Shown: positions 1 through 9,000 of the stretch, piece by piece | Numbering within the stretch: the first letter of the stretch is position 1 | How the letters are laid out: each line of letters opens with the position of its first letter | DNA from: Paraburkholderia bryophila | GTDB lineage: Bacteria > Pseudomonadota > Gammaproteobacteria > Burkholderiales > Burkholderiaceae | Reading direction: 5' to 3' | Assembly (NCBI RefSeq): GCF_003269035.1 | Contig: NZ_QLTK01000026.1 | Location: forward strand, 1-64,000 | Length of the DNA: 64,000 nt | Made by a program: the position numbers and the translations under genes | Notes under the pieces: generated by a model | What the model was told of the DNA's origin: nothing | Seen by the model: only the letters and a program-made list of their open reading frames with translations | Databases searched by the model: none

Positions 1-1
1 G

Positions 2-52
2 AACCAGTTTGCTATCCTGTTTGGCGAGCGCTTCACGCTCGCACGTGGCTAG
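2..52 (+). CDS. Possible 3' end of a truncated upstream gene
   Basis: Reading frame 2 is open from the window edge to a TAG at 50-52 and would encode a 16-residue C-terminus (NQFAILFGERFTLARG). The composition is protein-like, but it is too short to identify. A 7-bp stem hairpin (24-30 with 36-42) lies inside this tail; no T-run follows it. From 53 to 309 I see no gene, and the open frames there look like shadows of the downstream GntR gene. Confidence 0.2.
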   Translation, partial: NQFAILFGERFTLARG

Positions 53-309
53 AAATCTTTAAACCGCCTCGCACACAAAAATGCGGACAGGTTCCGGGGC
101 GCCTATTTGAGCGTCGTCGAGCCGGTAATCACGCTTGATGCTTACGCTTGAGCCGCCTGGCGATATCTCTGCCGCATCAACCACTTACCCGCCATGTCAG
201 ACCGTTATCCACAGCCTTGCGAACAATTTACGTGGACAAGTTTTCAAGTCCGCCGCAAGCGCCGACGCCCACCCCCACCAGCGCCGACCCCAAACACCGC
301 TTCGCCGCC

Positions 310-1035
310 CTAAGCCTTAAACGTCGAAGCCGACACATCTTCGCGCGACTGCACCTGCAAAACCGCATCGCGCTTATCAAGCAAGTGCTGCCGAAGAATC
401 GCACTCAGCTTCTCGCCGTCGCGCGCTTCGAGCGCCTTCAGCATCTCGTCATGGTCATGAATCGCGCTATCCCACTTCGGGATCTGGAAATTCGACCGGA
501 ACCGGAGCGCCTGCAAACGACGATTCACCGCGACGTAAGTCTGTCGCAGCGCTGAATTTCTGGCCGCCTCATTGATCTTGTCGTGGATCGCCTGATTGCG
601 GCTGTAGTACCCGGCCAGATCGTTCTGCGTGCGGCACGCGAGCATCGCGTAATGTAGCGCCTTGATCTCGGCCAGCTCGGCCGCCGTCATGCGCTCCGCC
701 GCCAGCTCGCCGGAAAACGCTTCGAGACCGCTCATCAGTTCGAAGGTCTCGCGCAATTCCGCCTCCGACATCTTCGATACCGACGCGCCCCGGTTCGGCT
801 CGATCTCGATCAAGCCCTCGGCCGCCAGCACCTTCAGCGCCTCGCGCAACGGCGTGCGCGAAATCCCGAGCGTGTCGCACAACTCGCGCTCATTCAGTTT
901 CTTGCCCGGCTCCAGCACTCCTTCGACGATAAACCGGCGAATGTGCTCCACCACCGTGTCGTGCAACCGCTGCCGCTCGACCTTCGGCATCAGCGGGGAA
1001 ACGCCCACACCCGCATCGAAATCCGAATTTTGCAT
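310..1035 (-). CDS. GntR-family transcriptional regulator (FadR/FCD subfamily)
   Basis: 241 aa. The N-terminal winged helix (about residues 22-90) contains the typical ISRTPLREALKVLAAEGLI signature. The C-terminal all-helical FCD ligand-binding domain (about 98-220) carries spaced histidines (QAIHDKIN, SAIHDHDE, RQHLLDKRD) of the kind that bind a metal in this subfamily. The start at 1035 is supported by a GAGGG ribosome-binding site on the minus strand (plus positions 1043-1047). It is divergent from the class V aminotransferase gene, and a near-palindrome overlaps its own start codon, suggesting autorepression as well as control of the neighbouring cluster. FCD regulators usually sense organic acids, which fits the adjacent genes. 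Family certain; effector unknown. Confidence 0.9.
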   Translation of the reverse strand: MQNSDFDAGVGVSPLMPKVERQRLHDTVVEHIRRFIVEGVLEPGKKLNERELCDTLGISRTPLREALKVLAAEGLIEIEPNRGASVSKMSEAELRETFELMSGLEAFSGELAAERMTAAELAEIKALHYAMLACRTQNDLAGYYSRNQAIHDKINEAARNSALRQTYVAVNRRLQALRFRSNFQIPKWDSAIHDHDEMLKALEARDGEKLSAILRQHLLDKRDAVLQVQSREDVSASTFKA

Positions 1036-1041
1036 ACAAAA
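1028..1041. promoter_or_regulatory. Candidate GntR operator 1 (over the regulator's start codon)
   Basis: TTTTGCATACAAAA is a 14-bp near-palindrome: all pairs match except one, at the sixth and ninth bases. It covers the ATG of the GntR gene and is a close relative of the perfect palindrome at 1165-1178. Two related palindromes flanking a divergent regulator/enzyme pair is the usual geometry of GntR operators. The assignment to this regulator is inference. Confidence 0.6.
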
Positions 1042-1164
1042 GCCCTCACATCGTGTTACGTCGGATTTTATCGTAAGCGCGCCGATTAGTTAATAGCAGG
1101 GGTAAACACCGGTACGAAAAGGCAATTTTCGCCTTGGGGGCGTCACGGATCGTCTGATATAGTT

Positions 1165-1178
1165 TTTTGCATGCAAAA
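1165..1178. promoter_or_regulatory. Candidate GntR operator 2 (upstream of the aminotransferase)
   Basis: TTTTGCATGCAAAA is a perfect 14-bp palindrome, ending 18 bases before the aminotransferase ATG and 6 bases before its GGAGG. A repressor bound here would block transcription or initiation of the catabolic cluster. It differs from operator 1 at one position. Confidence 0.65.
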
Positions 1179-1196
1179 TTCAATCGGAGGAGCCCA

Positions 1197-2417
1197 ATGC
1201 TCAAATTAGACTTTCATCCCGCTGGCCGTCACTTTCTGCAAATCCCGGGTCCGAGCCCGGTGCCCGACCGCATCCTCCGGGCGATGAGCTACCCGACCAT
1301 CGATCACCGCGGCCCCGAATTCGGTGAACTGGGTCTGCAGGTGCTCGACGGCATCAAGAAGATCTTCAAGACGCAGCAGCCGGTGGTGATTTACCCGGCG
1401 TCGGGCACGGGCGCCTGGGAAGCGGCGCTGTCCAACACGTTGAGCCCGGGCGACCACGTGCTGATGTTCGAAACCGGCCACTTCGCGACGCTGTGGAAAA
1501 AGATGGCCGAAAGCCTCGGCTTGAAGCCGGAGTTTCTCGGGCTGCCGGGTATCGAAGGCTGGCGGCGCGGGGTTCAGCCGCAGATGATCGAAGAGCGTCT
1601 GCGCGCCGACACCGGGCACACCATCAAGGCGGTGTGCGTGGTGCACAACGAAACATCGACGGGCGTCACGTCGGATATCGCCGCGGTGCGCCGCGCGATC
1701 GACGCCGCGGGTCACCCGGCATTGCTGCTGGTCGACACGATCTCGGGCCTCGCATGCGCCGATTACCGTCACGACGAATGGGGCGTCGACGTCACCGTGT
1801 CAGGTTCGCAAAAGGGCTTGATGTTGCCGCCGGGCATCAGCTTCAACGCGATCTCGCCGAAAGCGCTCGCCGCCAGCAAGCAGGCGAAGCTGCCGCGCAG
1901 CTTCTGGGACTGGGCCGATATCGTCGAGATGAACAAGACGGGCTACTGGCCGTACACGCCGAATACGAACCTGCTTTACGGACTCTCCGAAGCGCTCGAC
2001 ATGATTCTCGGCGAGGGGCTCGACAACGTGTTCGCCCGTCACGAGCGTCTCGCCGAAGCGACCCGTCGCGCGGTCCGTGCGTGGGGCCTGGAGATTCAGT
2101 GTGCCGATCCGTCGGTGTATAGCCCGGTGCTGACCGGCGTGATGATGCCCGAAGGCATCGACGCCGACGCGGTACGCAAGGTCATCTACGAACGTTTCGA
2201 CATGTCGCTCGGCACGGGTCTCGGCAAGATGAAAGGCCGCATGTTCCGCATCGGCCATCTGGGCGACTGCAACGACCTGATGTTGCTGGCCACGTTGGCC
2301 GGCTGCGAGATGGGTCTGCGGCTGGCAGGGGTGCCGCTCAAGGAAAGCGGTCTGCCTGCCGCTATGGAGTGGTTGAGCCAGCCGACGAAGGCGTCGGGTT
2401 TAAAGGCGGCCGCCTAA
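1197..2417 (+). CDS. Class V PLP aminotransferase, serine-glyoxylate / alanine-glyoxylate type
   Basis: 406 aa from the ATG at 1197, which has CGGAGG at 1185-1190; an upstream TTG at 1167 lies inside the operator palindrome and is rejected. Fold-type I PLP enzyme: PGPSPVPDRI near the N-terminus, the ASGTGAWEAAL phosphate-binding region, ETSTG, the VDTISGLA strand and the Schiff-base lysine in SGSQKGL (K206). The length equals that of serine-glyoxylate aminotransferases (about 400 aa). Members of this family move an amino group between serine, alanine or ureidoglycine and glyoxylate or pyruvate. With a 2-hydroxyacid dehydrogenase in the same cluster it may dispose of a 2-oxo acid such as glyoxylate. 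The exact substrate cannot be read from the sequence. Confidence 0.85.
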   Translation: MLKLDFHPAGRHFLQIPGPSPVPDRILRAMSYPTIDHRGPEFGELGLQVLDGIKKIFKTQQPVVIYPASGTGAWEAALSNTLSPGDHVLMFETGHFATLWKKMAESLGLKPEFLGLPGIEGWRRGVQPQMIEERLRADTGHTIKAVCVVHNETSTGVTSDIAAVRRAIDAAGHPALLLVDTISGLACADYRHDEWGVDVTVSGSQKGLMLPPGISFNAISPKALAASKQAKLPRSFWDWADIVEMNKTGYWPYTPNTNLLYGLSEALDMILGEGLDNVFARHERLAEATRRAVRAWGLEIQCADPSVYSPVLTGVMMPEGIDADAVRKVIYERFDMSLGTGLGKMKGRMFRIGHLGDCNDLMLLATLAGCEMGLRLAGVPLKESGLPAAMEWLSQPTKASGLKAAA

Positions 2418-2750
2418 GCCAACGTGGCGCGGCTGTCCAGCACCGACGTCGGCAGTCGTAGGCAGCCGCGCCGCGAACGGCAAGCAACCTGCAGCGCGTA
2501 ACAGGCAGCCGATAAAAAGCAGCAGGTAAAAGAGCCGCAAGCAACAGAGCCGCAAGCAACAGGCAACCGATCACCAGCATCAGGCAGCCGTTCGCTGCCA
2601 GGGAAGGCGGGGAGCACTTTCCTCAATGAGCCGTGCTCAGACGCGGCCCGAACAACATGCGATGACCCCGCTTCAGCCGCTACCGCTGACGGGCAACGAC
2701 GCAGCGCGCCACTTCAGGCGTGCCGTCGACACATGCAATGGAGAGAGACG
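2418..2750. other. 333-bp intergenic stretch with short direct repeats
   Basis: No credible gene. It contains low-complexity repetition built on AGCAACAGGCARCCG-like words, including a 15-base unit (AGAGCCGCAAGCAAC) repeated in tandem at about 2532-2561. The promoter and ribosome-binding site of the following MFS gene lie in the last part. Confidence 0.5.
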
Positions 2751-4037
2751 ATGAAGCGGTTTCGTGTGACCAGTGCGACCAGTATCGTTCTAGTGATGCT
2801 ATGCATCATGTACTTCATCACCTACCTCGACCGCGTCAACGTCAGCACGGCGGCTGCGGGTTTCGGCAAGGAATTCAACCTGTCGCATACGGAAGTCGGC
2901 CTCGTGTTCTCGGCCTTCGCGTATCCGTATCTGATCTTTCAAATCATCGGCGGCTGGGTCAGTGACCGCTTCGGCGCGAAACGCACGCTGCTGTTTTGCG
3001 GCGCCGTGTGGGGCATCGCGACCTTGCTGACCGGTTTTGCCGGTGGCCTGGTGTCGCTGCTGGCCGCGCGCGTATTGCTCGGTTTCGGTGAAGGCGCAAC
3101 CTTTCCCGCTGCGACGTCCGCCATGGCACGTTGGGTCGCGAAAGAAAAACGCGGCTTCGCGCAGGGCATCACGCACGCGGCGTCGCGGATCGGCAATGCG
3201 GTGGCGCCCGGTCTGATCGTCCTCGTCATGGCGACGTGGGGCTGGCGCGAATCGTTCTATATCTGCGGGGTATTCAGCCTGTTGTGGGTCGCTGTGTGGG
3301 CCTTCACGTTCACCGAGCATCCGAAAGATCATCCGCGTATCACGAGCGAAGAACTCGACATTCTGCCCGCACCGAAGCCGAAAGCCGCCAGCGTGCCGTG
3401 GGGCAAACTGTTCCGCCGCATGTGGCCGGTCACGATCGTGTACTTCTGCTACGGCTGGACCTTGTGGCTGTTTCTGAGCTGGATTCCGCAGTACTTCCTG
3501 CACAGCTATCACCTGCAACTGTCGAAGTCGGCGATCTTCGCTTCTGTCGTGTTCTTTGCCGGTGTGCTCGGCGACACGCTCGGCGGCATCGTGACCGACT
3601 GGATTTTCAAGCGCACCGGCAGCCTGAAGCGCGCCCGCAGCTGGATGGTGTCGGTCTGCATGTTCTTCTGCCTGCTCTCGCTGATCCCGCTGATGTTCAC
3701 GCACGACCTGTATCTGTCGATGGCCTGTCTCGCGTCGGGCTTCTTCTTCGCCGAAATGACGATCGGTCCGATGTGGGCGATCCCGATGGACATCGCGCCG
3801 GAATTCTCCGGCACCGCGAGCGGCATGATGAACACCGGCTCGGCCCTGGCAGCGATCATCTCGCCGGTGGCGGGCGGTTTTCTAATCGATTATTTCGGCA
3901 GTTGGGAGTTGCCGTTCCTCGGCAGCATGCTGCTGATGGCGATCGGTGTGGTGCTCGCGTTTCGCATGCAGCCCGAGAGCAAATTCGCCGTCAATCCGGC
4001 GGACAAAGGGCAAGTGCCCACCCGCCTCGGCGTGTAA
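2751..4037 (+). CDS. MFS transporter, anion:cation symporter (ACS)-like
   Basis: 428 aa from the ATG at 2751, preceded by GGAGAG at 2739-2744; an ATG 18 bases upstream lacks such spacing. Twelve predicted membrane segments, with the YFITYLDRVNVSTA start of helix 1 and GGWVSDRFGAKR in loop 2-3 that are typical of the ACS family (sugar-acid, tartrate and phthalate carriers). It sits between the aminotransferase and two enzymes for oxo/hydroxy acids, so it probably imports the organic acid that the cluster degrades. Substrate not identifiable. Confidence 0.85.
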   Translation: MKRFRVTSATSIVLVMLCIMYFITYLDRVNVSTAAAGFGKEFNLSHTEVGLVFSAFAYPYLIFQIIGGWVSDRFGAKRTLLFCGAVWGIATLLTGFAGGLVSLLAARVLLGFGEGATFPAATSAMARWVAKEKRGFAQGITHAASRIGNAVAPGLIVLVMATWGWRESFYICGVFSLLWVAVWAFTFTEHPKDHPRITSEELDILPAPKPKAASVPWGKLFRRMWPVTIVYFCYGWTLWLFLSWIPQYFLHSYHLQLSKSAIFASVVFFAGVLGDTLGGIVTDWIFKRTGSLKRARSWMVSVCMFFCLLSLIPLMFTHDLYLSMACLASGFFFAEMTIGPMWAIPMDIAPEFSGTASGMMNTGSALAAIISPVAGGFLIDYFGSWELPFLGSMLLMAIGVVLAFRMQPESKFAVNPADKGQVPTRLGV

Positions 4038-4083
4038 TCGCACGACACACGACGCCGTTTTCTTTCCTCGCCCCAAGCACGCT

Positions 4084-4833
4084 ATGACGATATCACTCAG
4101 CCAGCGTCTCGCCGACGCACGCCGTAATCAAACCACGCTCGACGCGCTGTCGCCAGAGCACTCGCCCGCCGACGCCGACGCGGCCTACGCGATCCAGCAC
4201 GAGATATTGGACGCAAGCGGTGCGCGGATCGGCGGCTGGAAGATTGGTGCGAAGTCGGATAACGGTCCGATCCAGGGCGCTCCGCTGCCCGCCGTCGACA
4301 TGCACCCCGACGGCGCGCGGCTGGCGCGTGCGGAATTCACGCCATTGGGCCTCGAACTGGAAGTGGCGTTTCGCTTTGGCCGCCGCTTCGATGCTTCCGC
4401 TACGCCATATAGCGAGGCGGAAGTGCGCGCGGGCATCGGCTCGATCGGCGCGACCATCGAAATCGTGTCGAGCCGCTACGCGACATGGCCCGACATCGAC
4501 AAGCTCGCGCAACTCGCGGACCTGCAGAACCACGGCGCGTTGATCGTCGGCGAGTTCACGCCGTATCGAGAGGACTTTCCGTTCGTGGCGCCGTCGCTGC
4601 GTTTCAGCTTCGACGGTCACGACGTGGTTCAGACGGCTCCCGCCAACCCCGCCGGCGATCCGCGGCGTCTGCTGACGTGGCTCGTCAATCACGCGACGTC
4701 GCGTGGTGTCGCCGTGACGCCGGACATGGTCATCACCGCCGGCTCCTACACCGGGATGTTTTTTCCGCAGAACGCGGGCACCGCGAGCGGACGCATTGAA
4801 GGCCTCGCGCCGGTCAGCCTGACGCTGTACTAG
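4084..4833 (+). CDS. 2-keto-4-pentenoate hydratase / oxaloacetate decarboxylase-like protein (FAH superfamily)
   Basis: 249 aa from the ATG at 4084. It has the hydratase-group layout: an N-terminal AYAIQHEILDASGARIGGWKIG, then GLELEVAFRFGR supplying acidic metal ligands, and a C-terminal VITAGSYTGMFFP. Relatives hydrate 2-hydroxypenta-2,4-dienoate or decarboxylate 4-oxalocrotonate using Mg2+. There are no ring-cleavage genes nearby, so the usual meta-cleavage role is unlikely; in this cluster it may hydrate or decarboxylate an unsaturated 2-oxo acid. Starts 46 bases after the MFS stop, likely the same operon. Confidence 0.75.
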   Translation: MTISLSQRLADARRNQTTLDALSPEHSPADADAAYAIQHEILDASGARIGGWKIGAKSDNGPIQGAPLPAVDMHPDGARLARAEFTPLGLELEVAFRFGRRFDASATPYSEAEVRAGIGSIGATIEIVSSRYATWPDIDKLAQLADLQNHGALIVGEFTPYREDFPFVAPSLRFSFDGHDVVQTAPANPAGDPRRLLTWLVNHATSRGVAVTPDMVITAGSYTGMFFPQNAGTASGRIEGLAPVSLTLY

Positions 4834-4861
4834 CCAGCTCGTTTTTCCAAAGGCAGACGAT

Positions 4862-7800
4862 ATGACGAATCCCACCTCCGCTTTGCTCGTCAAGCCGATT
4901 CATCTGGTCCCCTCCGCCGCACGCCTGACGACGCCGCTCGCGCAGCACCTGCGCAAGTCGTTGCGCGGCGACGTGTTGTTCGATCTGGCGAGCCGCGGCC
5001 GTTACGCAACCGATGCGTCGATCTATCAGATCACGCCGATCGGCGTGGTCGTGCCGCGCGATCAGGACGATCTGCGCATCGCGCTGGAAATCGCCCGTAG
5101 CGAGAAAGTGCCGCTGCTCGCACGCGGCGCGGGGACCAGCCAATGCGGCCAGACCGTCGGCGAAGCGCTCGTGATCGACACGACCAAGTGGCTCAACAAC
5201 ATTGTCGATTTCGATGCCGCCGCGCGTACGGTCACCGTCGAACCGGGTGTCGTGCTGGACCATCTGAACGCGTGGCTCAAGCCGCATGGCCTGTGGTTTC
5301 CGGTCGATGTTTCGACCGCCGCGCAATGCACGATCGGCGGCATGGCCGGCAACAACTCGTGCGGCTCGCGTTCGATCGAATACGGCAACATGGTGCACAA
5401 CGTCGAGGCGATCGACGCGATTCTTGCCGACGGCGCCGAAGCGCATTTCGCGTCGTTGCGCGACGCACCGCAAGGCGCGCGCTTGCAGCAGATACTCGAC
5501 GGCGTGACGCGGATCGCCCAGCGCGAACGCGACGAAATCGTCGCGCAGGTGCCGAAGGTGTTGCGCCGCGTGGCGGGTTACAACATCGATCTGTTCGATT
5601 GCCAGAACCCGCGCGCTTATACCGACGACGGGTTCGCGAACCTCGCGCATCTGCTGGTCGGCTCGGAAGGCACGCTCGCGTTCAGCCGGCAATTGACGCT
5701 CAAGCTCGTGCCGCTGCCCGTGCATAAGATGCTCGGCGTCGTGAATTTCCCGACGTTCTGGCAAGCCATGGACCTGACCCAGCACATCGTCAAGCTGAAG
5801 CCGGTGGCGGTGGAACTGGTCGATCGCACCATGATCGATCTGGCGATGAGCAACCCCGCGTTCCGGCCGGTGATCGGCAAGGCGCTGGTCGGCGAGCCGC
5901 AGGCGATCCTGCTGGTGGAGTTCGCAGGCGAGGATCGCGACGCGCAACGCGCCGCGCTCAAGCAGCTCACGGAACTGATGGCCGATCTGGGCTTGCCCGA
6001 TTCGGTCGTGGAGATGCCGGACGCGAACGAGCAGAAAGCGCTGTGGGAGGTCCGCAAAGCCGGGCTGAACATCATGATGAGCATGAAGGGCGACGGCAAG
6101 CCGGTGTCGTTCATCGAAGATTGCGCGGTGCCGCTCGAGCATCTGGCCGAGTACACGAGCCGTTTGACGGAAGTGTTCCATCGTTACGGCACCGAAGGCA
6201 CCTGGTACGCGCACGCAAGCGTCGGCACGCTGCACGTGCGGCCGATTCTCGACATGCGGCGCGACGGCGCGGCAAAAATGCGCGCGATCGCCGAAGAAGC
6301 GGCGGCGCTGGTGCGCGAGTACAAGGGCGCTTATTCGGGCGAACACGGCGACGGTCTGTGCCGCGGCGAATGGGTGGCGTGGCAATACGGACCGCGTCTT
6401 AACCAGGCGTTCAGCGAGATCAAGACGCTGTTCGATCCGGATAACCGCTTCAATCCCGACAAGATCGTGCGTCCGCCGAAAATGGATGACACGCGTCATT
6501 TCCGCTTCGCGCCGGGCTACCAGGAGCAGCGGATCGACACCGCGCTCGACTGGTCGGCGTGGAATGTGGAGCGCGATCCGCTCACGGGTCAGGAGACCTC
6601 GCCGGGAACCGGCAACGATCTGTCCGGCGGTCTCGCGAAAGCCGTGGAGATGTGCAACAACAACGGCCATTGCCGCAAGTTCGACGCGGGCACCATGTGC
6701 CCGAGTTATCGCGTGACGAAAGACGAACAGCATGTCACGCGTGGACGCGCGAACACCTTGCGCCTCGCGATTTCAGGGCAGCTCGGCGAAGCGGGGTTGG
6801 CCAGCGACGACGTCAAGGACACACTCGATCTCTGCGTCTCGTGCAAGGGCTGCAAGCGTGATTGCCCTACCGGCGTCGACATGGCGAAGTTCAAGATCGA
6901 AGCGCGGGCGGCGCGCGTCAAACGGCACGGGCTGAGGCTGCGCGACAGGCTGGTCGCCTTCATGCCGCACTATGCCGGGGCGGCGAGCCGCATGCCGGGT
7001 TTGCTGGCCTTGGCCGACAACGTGCCGGTGCTATCGGCGTGGTTCAAGCGTGCCGCAGGTTTTGCGCCGGAGCGGAGTTTGCCGCGCTTCAGGAAATCGT
7101 TTCTGTCGAACGCGAAGGCGGCTAAACCGGCCCAGGGCGGCGCGGTAAAAGAGGTGCTGCTGTTCGTCGATACGTTCAACAACAACATGGAACCCGACAA
7201 CGCGCGCGCCGCGCAGCAAGTGCTGGAGGCCGCCGGCTACACCGTGCATTTCAACATGCGCCAGGGCGAACGGCCGGTGTGTTGCGGCCGTACCTTCCTC
7301 GCGGCGGGTCTGGTCGATCAGGCGAAACAGGAAGCGCGGCGCATGCTCGATCTGTTCAAGCCGTTCGTGGAGCGGGGCGTGCCGATTGTCGGACTGGAAC
7401 CGTCGTGTTTGCTGTCGTTGCGCGACGAGTTTCTGCAGTACGGTTTCGGCGAAGACGCGCGGCAATTGTCGAAGCAGGCGTTTCTATTCGAAGAGTTTCT
7501 GGTGCGCGAGGAAAAGGCCGGACGTTTGCAGCTTGCGTTGAAGCCGTTGGCCACGTCGCAGGCGCTGGTGCATGGCCACTGCCATCAGAAGGCCTTCGAC
7601 GCGTTCACGCCGGTGCAAACGGTGTTGAAGTGGATTCCCGAGCTGAAGGTATCGACGGTGGAATCGTCGTGCTGCGGGATGGCGGGCAGCTTCGGCTACG
7701 AAGTCGAGCATTACGCGACGTCGCAGGCCATGGCGGAGTTGTCGTTGCTGCCGGCGGTGCGCAAGATCGACGCCGATACGGTGATGGTGGCCGACGGCAC

Positions 7801-7882
7801 GAGCTGCCGGCATCAGATCCACGACGGCGCGGGCATCGACGCGATCCATGTGGCGCGCGTGCTGGCGATGGCGTTGAAGTAA
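4862..7882 (+). CDS. FAD-binding and Fe-S D-2-hydroxyacid dehydrogenase (YdiJ-like)
   Basis: 1006 aa, similar in length to E. coli YdiJ. Order of parts: FAD-binding PCMH domain (about 60-270, with ARGAGTSQCGQTVG and GGMAGNNSCGSRS), FAD-oxidase C-terminal domain (about 300-560), a ferredoxin-like domain with C598 and C658-x2-C661-x2-C664-x3-C668 ligating 4Fe-4S clusters, and a CCG-type module (RPVCCGRTFLAAG, GHCHQKAF, ESSCCGMAG). Family members oxidise D-lactate, D-2-hydroxyglutarate or similar acids and pass electrons to the respiratory chain. As last gene of the cluster it likely oxidises the imported 2-hydroxyacid or an intermediate to the 2-oxo acid used by the aminotransferase. Which acid is unknown. 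Confidence 0.85.
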   Translation: MTNPTSALLVKPIHLVPSAARLTTPLAQHLRKSLRGDVLFDLASRGRYATDASIYQITPIGVVVPRDQDDLRIALEIARSEKVPLLARGAGTSQCGQTVGEALVIDTTKWLNNIVDFDAAARTVTVEPGVVLDHLNAWLKPHGLWFPVDVSTAAQCTIGGMAGNNSCGSRSIEYGNMVHNVEAIDAILADGAEAHFASLRDAPQGARLQQILDGVTRIAQRERDEIVAQVPKVLRRVAGYNIDLFDCQNPRAYTDDGFANLAHLLVGSEGTLAFSRQLTLKLVPLPVHKMLGVVNFPTFWQAMDLTQHIVKLKPVAVELVDRTMIDLAMSNPAFRPVIGKALVGEPQAILLVEFAGEDRDAQRAALKQLTELMADLGLPDSVVEMPDANEQKALWEVRKAGLNIMMSMKGDGKPVSFIEDCAVPLEHLAEYTSRLTEVFHRYGTEGTWYAHASVGTLHVRPILDMRRDGAAKMRAIAEEAAALVREYKGAYSGEHGDGLCRGEWVAWQYGPRLNQAFSEIKTLFDPDNRFNPDKIVRPPKMDDTRHFRFAPGYQEQRIDTALDWSAWNVERDPLTGQETSPGTGNDLSGGLAKAVEMCNNNGHCRKFDAGTMCPSYRVTKDEQHVTRGRANTLRLAISGQLGEAGLASDDVKDTLDLCVSCKGCKRDCPTGVDMAKFKIEARAARVKRHGLRLRDRLVAFMPHYAGAASRMPGLLALADNVPVLSAWFKRAAGFAPERSLPRFRKSFLSNAKAAKPAQGGAVKEVLLFVDTFNNNMEPDNARAAQQVLEAAGYTVHFNMRQGERPVCCGRTFLAAGLVDQAKQEARRMLDLFKPFVERGVPIVGLEPSCLLSLRDEFLQYGFGEDARQLSKQAFLFEEFLVREEKAGRLQLALKPLATSQALVHGHCHQKAFDAFTPVQTVLKWIPELKVSTVESSCCGMAGSFGYEVEHYATSQAMAELSLLPAVRKIDADTVMVADGTSCRHQIHDGAGIDAIHVARVLAMALK

Positions 7883-7923
7883 CGCCAAAGCCAACGCCAA
7901 AGCGAAGCAGCGCGTTTCACGTA

Positions 7924-8841
7924 TCAGGCGGCAACAGCCTGCCGATACGTGGACGGCGCCACGCCGACACTGTCGCGAAAGCGATGGCTGAAATGGCTGG
8001 CGTTCGCGTAGCCGCATTGTTCGGCGACTTGCGCGAGCGGCAGCGCCGTGGTGCGCAGCAGCGTGCGGGCGCGTTCAAGCCGCTGTTGCGCGATCCACGC
8101 GGCGGGCGGTAGACCGAACGACGTCCGGAACATCCGCGCGAGGTGGAATTCGGAAAGCGCCGCGACGCCGGCGAGTTCGCCGAGCGTGAGCGTTTGCGCG
8201 AGATGACTGTCGATGTAGTCGCGCAAGCGCCGGCGAGTCGCCACCGACAAGCCGCCTTTAAGGGCCGTGTCGGTGCGACGCACGCCTTGCGCCCGCAGCA
8301 GCAGACTCAGCACCTGATGCGCGGTTTCGTTGGTGCGCAGCAGGCCGTCCGGGTCTTGCCAGTCTTCATTGGCGAGTGACTGACACAGACTGGCGATACG
8401 CGGGTCTTCGAAATAGGTGCGATCGGCGAGCGTCAGTTCGCGCGGCTCGCGATCGAGCTCCTGCACGGCGCGCTGCGTGAAGTGTTCCGGCAGGAAGTAC
8501 AGATGCATGAAGTGCATGTGACCCCGCACCCACCAACGCGATTCGTGATCGCCGGGCAGCGTGCACAGCCGCGACGGCGCGCCGTAATGGCCGGGCATTT
8601 TCTGACGCTCGGTGCGATAGCCGCCATCCAAATAGCACGACAACGTGTGATGGCCGGGCCGGTCGTAAACGGTCTCGGCCTCTTTCGTTTCGCGCGTCCA
8701 GATGGCGACGGCGAGCCGGTCGCCGAGCCACGCGAAACGATCCAGATTGGCGTTGGAGTTGCCCAGCGTGTGACACACCGATTGAAGGCCGAATGGCGTT
8801 TCGATGGGATTCAACTCGGCGGCGGGCGGTCTGGCGTTCAC
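7924..8841 (-). CDS. AraC-family transcriptional regulator
   Basis: 305 aa. The C-terminal 100 residues hold the two helix-turn-helix motifs of the AraC family (TLGELAGVAALSEFHLARMF and PLAQVAEQCGYANASHFSHR). The N-terminal half has cupin-like content (HTLSCYLDGG, MHFMHLYFLP), which usually binds a small ligand. Convergent with the hydroxyacid dehydrogenase gene and divergent from the DMT exporter 160 bases away, so it could control that exporter. Confidence 0.85.
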   Translation of the reverse strand: MNARPPAAELNPIETPFGLQSVCHTLGNSNANLDRFAWLGDRLAVAIWTRETKEAETVYDRPGHHTLSCYLDGGYRTERQKMPGHYGAPSRLCTLPGDHESRWWVRGHMHFMHLYFLPEHFTQRAVQELDREPRELTLADRTYFEDPRIASLCQSLANEDWQDPDGLLRTNETAHQVLSLLLRAQGVRRTDTALKGGLSVATRRRLRDYIDSHLAQTLTLGELAGVAALSEFHLARMFRTSFGLPPAAWIAQQRLERARTLLRTTALPLAQVAEQCGYANASHFSHRFRDSVGVAPSTYRQAVAA

Positions 8842-9000
8842 GGAACAGGCGGAATACTGCTAAAAGCGGGCTGAACGCCAGTATACGGGGATGCTTGCGC
8901 CGCCGCTGACCACCACGAAAAAGTGCGCAATCCTGGACAAGTGCGGCGCGCCGCGCAGGGGCATAGTCGGGCTTCCGACATTGTTGCTGCAGGCTTGACC

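Noticed and set aside
1167..1197. TTG at 1167 as start of the aminotransferase
   Set aside because: It lies inside the operator palindrome; the ATG at 1197 has a strong GGAGG and gives the usual length.
4814..6733. 639-aa open frame on the minus strand opposite the hydroxyacid dehydrogenase
   Set aside because: Arg/His/Ala-rich composition typical of antisense frames in high-GC genes; no family likeness, and the opposite strand has a clear enzyme.
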